Assembly (NCBI RefSeq): GCF_900182915.1
Contig: NZ_FXUG01000001.1
Span: 682,001-746,000 of the forward strand
Length of the DNA: 64,000 bases
Reading direction: 5' to 3'
Source: Neorhodopirellula lusitana
Lineage (GTDB): Bacteria > Planctomycetota > Planctomycetia > Pirellulales > Pirellulaceae
The notes beneath the pieces were generated by a model. The model worked only from the letters and a program-made list of their open reading frames with translations. It did no database searches and had not been told where the DNA came from. The translations under genes were made by a program, and so were the position numbers. Shown piece after piece: positions 58,832 to 64,000 of this stretch; the stretch's first letter is position 1, and each line of letters begins with the position of its first letter.

Positions 58832-60741
58832 TTGTCGAAATCAAACTTGTCTAGACTTGGAGATTTTGGCGAGTTCTTTACGCTTTTAAACTTCAATGAG
58901 GCTTCGGCAGTCGTCACGGTCGATGATTCAAATGAGGATTCTTTGCTTGTTGTAGGGGTGCCCTGCGCCTTGATTTTCGCTCGTGCTTGCTGACGTTCTT
59001 GACTGGCCTTTTTCTCCTTGGCGAGCTGAGCCTCATCCACGAGTTTGTAGGTTAAGGAGACAGGAATTCGTAGCGTTACATTTTCCTGATTGATGGTCAC
59101 TGACATTTTGTATTTCAAGTTCAGCATCCGTCCGGCGAGCGGGTCATACATGCCCTCGCCTTTTCCCGTGATCATCAGCGGTAATTCGTCATCGGAGTCG
59201 CCACTCACTTTCAGTGAATAAGACTTTGTTAGTTCGATGCCGTTCGGGGTCGGCTTACCAAGCTCAATAGTTGTCGATTCGGTACCCAGCATGTTAGTGG
59301 TTTCATCCGGCGTCGGATCAGGACGCCGCATCCATGGTGGGAGACGACGTGAACCAAAACTTCCAAAACCATTTCCACCAATGGCTGATCGGCGTTGTTG
59401 GGGAGTTTGGCTCTGGATCACGATCAGCTGCGTCGAAAGGGTGTGTCCAGGAGCTGAATCTGGCAACGGTTCGATCCCTACGCGACTGATGCTGCCAAGC
59501 ATCCAGGGCAACATCGAATCCGGGTCTTCCTGCAACGAATGACCCGCAGAATCGACGTGCAGGGTGCCATCAAAATGTCGGTTCTGAAGTCGACTTGCCG
59601 ACAGAGAACTGGGACTATTTATGCTGGTCTCAAACCAATAACCGTAGTACTCCAGTTCGTGCGGAATTTCCATTCCCACGCCTCCGGGCCCAACGACGAC
59701 TTCCAGTAACGCAGTCGCTGGACGGACTAAATCGATAATATCGGGTGCCGGCAAAACAGATATTTCATCCTGGAACTCAATCGGGATTTTCATTTCCTTG
59801 GCAAGCGTGATGACCTTGTTTGCTGGGACCGCAAACCCAACCTCTGAAATCCCGGCGCCGGCCAGCATCGAACTGGTGACGCCAACAAGTCGCCCGGAGT
59901 CATCGACAAGTGGTCCACCACTGTTGCCTGGATTGATGGTTGCATCGATTTGCAATCCATCCGTCCCATGTGGTCCCCCTCGTCCCGAAACCTCTCCCTT
60001 GGTCATCTTGATCGACTTGCCCAAGAGGTCAGACAACGGATACCCGATTGCCCGAACATCCTGGCCCAATCGAACTTGATCTGAGTTGGCAAACTTCAGG
60101 AAGGGAAGCTCTTTGGTGTTGAGACGAAGGATTGCAAGGTCATTTTCGGAGTCCAGTTTGATCACTTCAGCATCAAAACTGGAACCTGCGATCGTTGCTT
60201 GAATGCTGGTCGCACCTTTGACCACATGGGCACATGTCACGACAATGCCATCGGGATGGATTACGAATCCGGTACCGCTTCCTTCATCCACCTTTGCGTT
60301 CAAGGCGGCTTCATTTGGCCGTTTGCCGGTTCCCTGAATGGTGTTCCGTCCATGGTATTTGACCTTTTGCGAACCGACCTCAGCCTCGATATCGAAATCG
60401 TATACAATCTTGTTAGCCGGATTCCACGAATACTTCAGCGAAGTTTTCGTTGAATCACGCGTTTGCGGTGCGCCAGCCTGTGTGGCCCCTGGATTAGCGA
60501 CCAATCGAACGTCTAATCGCCGAGAGCTTTCAACTCGGCTGCTCGGAATGGACTGTTCCGCTGTTGGGGATGCGGGTATTGGTTCCGTACTGAAGACCGC
60601 TTTCTGGGCGACATCGATTGCTTGGTAGTATCGCCAACCTACGAAAGGGCCAATCGCAGCAAGGATTAGGAACGATGCAAACGCACCACCAAGAACCAGT
60701 ACCAGGATGCTGTTCCCGTGGTCGCTGTCGGAATTCGCCAT
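58828..60741 (-). CDS. HtrA/DegP-like serine protease, membrane anchored
   Basis: A 637-residue protein with one N-terminal membrane segment (about 11-35), and a trypsin-like domain with catalytic H172 (TCAHVV), D201 (ENDLAIL) and S274 (NPGNSGGPL), as in S1C proteases. The family's C-terminal PDZ domains are not evident; the remaining 320 residues form an unrecognised, beta-rich region and a Lys/Ser-rich tail. Such proteases degrade or process misfolded envelope proteins. Upstream of, and coupled to, the SHD1-WD40 gene. Confidence 0.88.
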   Translation of the reverse strand: MANSDSDHGNSILVLVLGGAFASFLILAAIGPFVGWRYYQAIDVAQKAVFSTEPIPASPTAEQSIPSSRVESSRRLDVRLVANPGATQAGAPQTRDSTKTSLKYSWNPANKIVYDFDIEAEVGSQKVKYHGRNTIQGTGKRPNEAALNAKVDEGSGTGFVIHPDGIVVTCAHVVKGATSIQATIAGSSFDAEVIKLDSENDLAILRLNTKELPFLKFANSDQVRLGQDVRAIGYPLSDLLGKSIKMTKGEVSGRGGPHGTDGLQIDATINPGNSGGPLVDDSGRLVGVTSSMLAGAGISEVGFAVPANKVITLAKEMKIPIEFQDEISVLPAPDIIDLVRPATALLEVVVGPGGVGMEIPHELEYYGYWFETSINSPSSLSASRLQNRHFDGTLHVDSAGHSLQEDPDSMLPWMLGSISRVGIEPLPDSAPGHTLSTQLIVIQSQTPQQRRSAIGGNGFGSFGSRRLPPWMRRPDPTPDETTNMLGTESTTIELGKPTPNGIELTKSYSLKVSGDSDDELPLMITGKGEGMYDPLAGRMLNLKYKMSVTINQENVTLRIPVSLTYKLVDEAQLAKEKKASQERQQARAKIKAQGTPTTSKESSFESSTVTTAEASLKFKSVKNSPKSPSLDKFDFDK

Positions 60742-61140
60742 TGTTTTGTGTCTCGAGCATTACCCAGGATCGATAGAGTGGCATTGGAAACGCCATGCCC
60801 CAGAATAGCAAATTTCACATGCCCGAATGCAACTCTGCGATGTTTTAAGCGACGAGCATCAAAGCAAGGAAAGGTTGATCTCAGTTAAGCAACGGCAAGG
60901 AAAAGTTGTCAGGTACGAATGTCACTTAATCGAGGCAAGTCACGATGAGGCAATCGCTTAAGATCAGTTGACGGCAAGGGGTTGCACTTGCGATGCGCTT
61001 GGGTCTCTCACCACCTAACAGCGTGTTGATTTTTGCCCAATTTCGGTAAGCTTGGCGAATCTTACTCAGAGGACCTCGAGGGGATCCGGGAAACGCCAAC
61101 GCGAACATCAGCAATCGTTTTGGGTGGCGGCTGACAATGG
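60742..61140. other. Gene-free stretch at the edge of the insertion-sequence remnants
   Basis: About 400 nt between the protease gene start and the transposase remnant. It must hold the protease promoter at its left end. Apart from the 17-bp duplication at its right end I see no gene or structure here. Confidence 0.45.
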
Positions 61141-61154
61141 GTGGCGGCTGACAA
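61121..61154. repeat. 17-bp tandem duplication over the transposase start
   Basis: TGGGTGGCGGCTGACAA occurs twice without a gap (61121-61137 and 61138-61154). The second copy contains the GTG that opens the transposase remnant. It may mark a slippage or repair event in a decaying element. Confidence 0.85.
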
Positions 61155-61599
61155 ACTGCGCAACGCTCTTCGGAATGCATTTTACGATCGTCTCAACCAG
61201 TAGCTTGACGAAGTCAAATTCGATGAAAAGCTGGAAGGGGCTGTCGAGCCATACTACGAGAAGTCCGGTCGCAAGGGCATCGCTCGTGGCACCTACTTCC
61301 CCATCATCTTCATCGGATACTTTGAAGACATCTCGTCTCAGCGAGGGATCGCTTGGCGATGTGCCGACAGCAGGTCGCTTGCGAAATTTCTCGGGCTTGG
61401 CCCCGATGAGACGACGCCCGAACACAGCACGCTATCGTTGACGCGGGAACGACTACCAATGGAGGTCCATCACTTCGCCTTTGAGCTGATTCTTCAAGCG
61501 ACTGCGGAGAACGGATTGTTGAAAGGCAAGACGCTTGGCGTTGACGCAACTGACTTGGAAGCCAACGCATCGATCACCTGTCGATTCGCGATTACCTAA
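61141..61599 (+). pseudogene. Transposase remnant, IS5/IS1182-like with DUF772 domain
   Basis: The conceptual translation from GTG 61141 reads through an in-frame TAG at 61201-61203, then continues open to TAA 61597-61599 (152 codons). It contains VEPYYEKSGRKGIARGTYF, GYFEDISSQRGIAWRCADS and KGKTLGVDATDLEANAS, the conserved N-terminal part of DUF772-containing IS5/IS1182-type transposases, including the first DDE aspartate. Full-length relatives are over 400 residues, so most of the catalytic domain is lost. The amber codon and truncation mark it as dead. Confidence 0.8.
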
Positions 61600-61633
61600 G
61601 GCTATTCCGTTGGACAGCGAAGCAGAGCGTTGA

Positions 61634-61846
61634 TGGAATACGGCGAGAGTCCCAGACTCGCTTGCCAGCACACTGACGTCGATCGGTATCGACGCATCCA
61701 TGTGGCGTGACCTTGTGTGGCACTGGCAAAAGTATTTCGGCAAGTCGATCTGTGTTGGTTCACCGGAATCGATGCGTCAAGGCGCCCAGCGATGCGGCAA
61801 ACGCCACCACCAAGGCCAAGCATCCGCATTCGCCTGCTTCACCTAG
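61634..61846 (+). other. Open segment of uncertain status in the insertion-sequence field
   Basis: A 71-codon frame between stops, with its first ATG at 61700. It reads MWRDLVWHWQKYFGKSI and ends in CGKRHHQGQASAFAC, which looks protein-like with a Cys/His-rich tail. There is no ribosome site. It may be a fragment of a repeated genomic element and I do not assign a product. Confidence 0.3.
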
Positions 61847-61991
61847 CCCACCCCTTCATCCGCTACTGCAGTCCTGCGTGATTCAACAGGAGATCAGTCT
61901 GCGATACTCTCGCTTTTGTTTGCAGCAAACACGGAAACCGCCTCAGTAAGTAAACCAAAGAAGTCCCCGTGAACGAGCTTGTTTAAAAACG

Positions 61992-62201
61992 ACAAGTCTC
62001 CCGAGTCTCCAAAAGATGCCTGGCACCAAACTCTATGCCTTAGAACAGATCGGCAAGTGCCTCGTCGGGCAACATCCGGGCCGTTTTGAACCGCGAGTAC
62101 GAAAGAAGCGAGGCAGCAATTACAACTTGATGATGCAACCACGTGAGCAACTACGGGCACGATTGCTATCGGAGATAACTCGTTTAAAACGAAGTCGTTA
62201 G
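61992..62201 (+). pseudogene. C-terminal remnant of an IS4-like transposase
   Basis: A short frame ending at TAG 62199-62201 reads LEQIGKCLVGQHPGRFEPR then KKRGSNYNLMMQPREQLRA. The GRFEPR...RKKR...YxLMxxPR pattern is that of the extreme C-terminus of IS4-family transposases. Nothing of the catalytic domain remains upstream. Together with the remnant at 61141 it shows at least two dead elements of different families. Confidence 0.6.
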
Positions 62202-62449
62202 AAGAATGACTGTGCCATTCATGCGTGGAACCAAACAAGTCGCCCCCCAGAAAAACGGTTCTCTGCAAATAATAACGGGATGCTGTCGGGAATTTTTTTG
62301 ACGGCGTAAGGGGGCTCGATTCCTGTCTAAACGCTCGCCTTGGTAGACGCGATTCCCTTACGGAAGCGGAAACAACATGCCTGCGAAATCTCTACTCGAA
62401 CAGACGAAAGATTTGTTCATCTTAAGTGTGATTCCTGTAGGAGATTTCA

Positions 62450-63058
62450 ATGCACGATTGGCCTGACACAAACGATAACCTGATCGCCAGGGTGAAAAAC
62501 CTTTCGGACGGCGATTCTTGGTCGACCTTCATGAACATCTATCGTCCAGCCGTGTACCGCATGGCTCGCGAGCGAGGCATTCAACATGCGGATGCCGAGG
62601 ATCTCACGCAACAGGTTTTTGTTTCTGTTTCCAAAGCGATCGAGTGTTGGATGCCGGATCCTCGTAAGCCACCATTTCGTGCGTGGTTGATTCGGATCAC
62701 AAAAAATCAAATCATCAACGTCTTGTCACGAGTGAAGCCGGATGCTGGTTCCGGTTTGACATGCGTGGGCGAAATTCTAGACGCGATTCCGGGAAACGGT
62801 TCCGCCGTTGAGATGGAAGTCAATCGCGAAACACACGCGGAAGCGATGCGATGGGCCACGCGGAAGATTCGGGATGAATTCTCTGAAGTGACGTGGGCTA
62901 TGTTTACCGAAACCGCGATCGATTCGATCCCCGCGGCGGAAGTTGCGAAGCGGCATGGTCGTAGTGTCGGTGCGGTCTATTTGGCTCGGTTTCGAGTGAT
63001 GCAGCGTCTCAAAGAAAAGGCTCACGAAGTATCTGACCTGTGGGGAGATGCCCAATGA
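62450..63058 (+). CDS. ECF-type RNA polymerase sigma factor
   Basis: A 202-residue sigma-70 family protein. Region 2 is about residues 12-85 (ADAEDLTQQVFVSVSKAI, with the -10 contact helix), region 4 about 120-195 (IPAAEVAKRHGRSVGAVYLA, helix-turn-helix). AGGAG lies 6 nt before the ATG. It overlaps the kinase gene by 4 nt (ATGA), the arrangement of planctomycete ECF groups whose partner is a Ser/Thr kinase. Its promoter targets cannot be read from the window. Confidence 0.93.
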   Translation: MHDWPDTNDNLIARVKNLSDGDSWSTFMNIYRPAVYRMARERGIQHADAEDLTQQVFVSVSKAIECWMPDPRKPPFRAWLIRITKNQIINVLSRVKPDAGSGLTCVGEILDAIPGNGSAVEMEVNRETHAEAMRWATRKIRDEFSEVTWAMFTETAIDSIPAAEVAKRHGRSVGAVYLARFRVMQRLKEKAHEVSDLWGDAQ

Positions 63059-64000
63059 AATCATCTGCTAAATGCCTCGACCGCCGGACCATTGCCGCGT
63101 TGCAAAACGGCAGTCTTTCACCCGAAACGGTTGGCGAAATCGAAGCTCATTTGAATGTTTGTCAATCCTGCTGCCATGCCGTCGAATCCGCGTTCGGGGC
63201 TGACGCTTGGTGGAAAAACGCCGGGCGTTATCTTCGTGACGAGATAGCACCGCTCGCGTCGGATTCTCCGTGCGTCCATCACGGCGACGGCACTGCTGCC
63301 AGTGAATGTTTCGGCACGTCGACAGGCGGTGCGCAAGCGGGTGATCGGATTCATACCGAGTTAATGCGTTTGCTGGCACCAACTGACTATCCCGACATGT
63401 TAGGACGCATCGGGCACTATGAGATTGCCGGCGTCCTCGGCTATGGCGGCATGGGGGGCGTGTTTAAAGGTTTCGATCGATCCCTGCATCGGTTTGTAGC
63501 GATCAAGATGTTGTTGCCGCATTTGGCGGTATCGGCGGCGAGTCGAGCCCGGTTTGCTCGAGAAGCGAAGGCAATTGCCGCCGTCGTCGACGATCATGTA
63601 ATGGCGATCCACGGGGTCGATCAATGGCAATCCGTGCCCTACTTCGTGATGCCGCTGTTGCGTGGCGAATCCTTGCAAACACGACTAAGCGATCACGGCG
63701 CTCTTGGACTGCGGGAGGTGCTACGAATTTCAATGCAAGCGGCCAAAGGACTCGCCGCAGCGCACGCTCAGGGCATCATCCACCGCGACGTCAAACCGGC
63801 CAACATCTTTCTTGACGGAGAAACCGACCGGGCTCAATTGATGGACTTTGGAATCGCGGTGGCGTTGGACGATCCGAGCTTAACGAAGACGGGAATCCTG
63901 ACCGGGACCCCGCAATTCATGTCTCCTGAACAAGCACGTAGCGAGACGGTTACTGCTCGCTCGGATTTGTTTAGCCTCGGTTCAGTGATCTATTCGATGG
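63055..64000 (+). CDS. Ser/Thr protein kinase with N-terminal anti-sigma zinc motif, cut by window end
   Basis: 315 codons are visible. Residues 32-39 (HLNVCQSC) form an H-x3-C-x2-C motif, the zinc-binding signature of anti-sigma factors. The Hanks-type kinase domain begins at about 120 with glycine loop GYGGMGGVF, K151 in VAIKML, catalytic HRDVKPAN (D245), DFG at 264 and GTPQFMSPEQ. The start overlaps the sigma factor stop (ATGA). I infer that the zinc motif tethers the kinase to the neighbouring ECF sigma factor and that phosphorylation controls release or activity. Further C-terminal domains lie outside. Confidence 0.92.
   Translation, partial: MKSSAKCLDRRTIAALQNGSLSPETVGEIEAHLNVCQSCCHAVESAFGADAWWKNAGRYLRDEIAPLASDSPCVHHGDGTAASECFGTSTGGAQAGDRIHTELMRLLAPTDYPDMLGRIGHYEIAGVLGYGGMGGVFKGFDRSLHRFVAIKMLLPHLAVSAASRARFAREAKAIAAVVDDHVMAIHGVDQWQSVPYFVMPLLRGESLQTRLSDHGALGLREVLRISMQAAKGLAAAHAQGIIHRDVKPANIFLDGETDRAQLMDFGIAVALDDPSLTKTGILTGTPQFMSPEQARSETVTARSDLFSLGSVIYSM

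Overview
The window looks like chromosome from a planctomycete of the Pirellulaceae, most likely Rhodopirellula or a close relative. This is inferred from gene content, not from a database match. Pointers are a SHD1-WD40 protein, a DUF4332 fusion, an ECF sigma factor translationally coupled to a Ser/Thr kinase, lipid A genes (lpxC, lpxA), a FliW/CsrA pair, repeated use of TTG starts in 4-nt overlaps, long Pro/Ser/Ala-rich low-complexity extensions on housekeeping enzymes, and a small field of degraded IS5/IS1182-like and IS4-like transposases. I saw no rRNA, tRNA or CRISPR array.

Layout. 0-3 kb (minus): a partial methyltransferase, purQ, nadB. 3.4-8.1 kb (plus): a tightly overlapped psd-pssA-SGNH-MBOAT operon (phosphatidylethanolamine synthesis plus an acyl-transfer pair). 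8.1-10.2 kb (minus): an acyl-adenylate ligase and a SpoU-type RNA methyltransferase. 10.4-13.6 kb (plus): a secreted protein and a TolC-like outer-membrane protein. 14.3-17.5 kb (plus): a mosaic response regulator coupled to a CHASE-PAS histidine kinase. 17.5-23.5 kb (minus): a phospholipase C-like/DUF4332 fusion, a small unknown, DUF58, MoxR and RNase III. 23.8-29.9 kb (plus): an M28 peptidase with PDZ, an OmpH/Skp-like chaperone, lpxC, lpxA and a Gfo/Idh oxidoreductase. 30.1-32.7 kb (minus): Xer recombinase, a small acidic protein and a lipoprotein.

32.9-43.8 kb (minus) is the most unusual block. Six consecutive signalling genes read, in transcription order: a membrane protein carrying a histidine-less piece of a kinase dimerisation domain; a CHASE-PAS kinase; a type I periplasmic amino-acid/amide-type binding protein with no ABC permease or ATPase beside it; a second PAS kinase; a receiver-kinase hybrid; and a receiver-HDOD protein. 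The two full membrane kinases, the truncated protein and the 15.0-17.5 kb kinase share one atypical module: an H-box reading LHNVGN (absent in the truncated protein) followed by a segment around RGKxxP. I read this as a ligand-sensing phosphorelay in which the binding protein acts as a receptor, with the 14.3-17.5 kb locus as a partly decayed paralogue.

44.2-49.7 kb: two small stress-type proteins (DUF2383, DUF1328) with a clear terminator, folE, a double zinc-ribbon membrane protein, an orphan GspF-like protein, a secreted unknown and an FKBP lipoprotein. 50.1-51.1 kb: fliW and csrA with a structured leader between them. 51.2-56.4 kb (minus): a 1059-residue FAD/Fe-S dehydrogenase and a divergent Mur-ligase-like protein. 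56.7-60.7 kb: a hemerythrin-like protein, then a coupled HtrA-type protease and SHD1-WD40 protein. 60.7-62.4 kb is an insertion-sequence graveyard. 62.5-64 kb: ECF sigma factor and a Ser/Thr kinase with an N-terminal anti-sigma zinc motif, cut by the window end.
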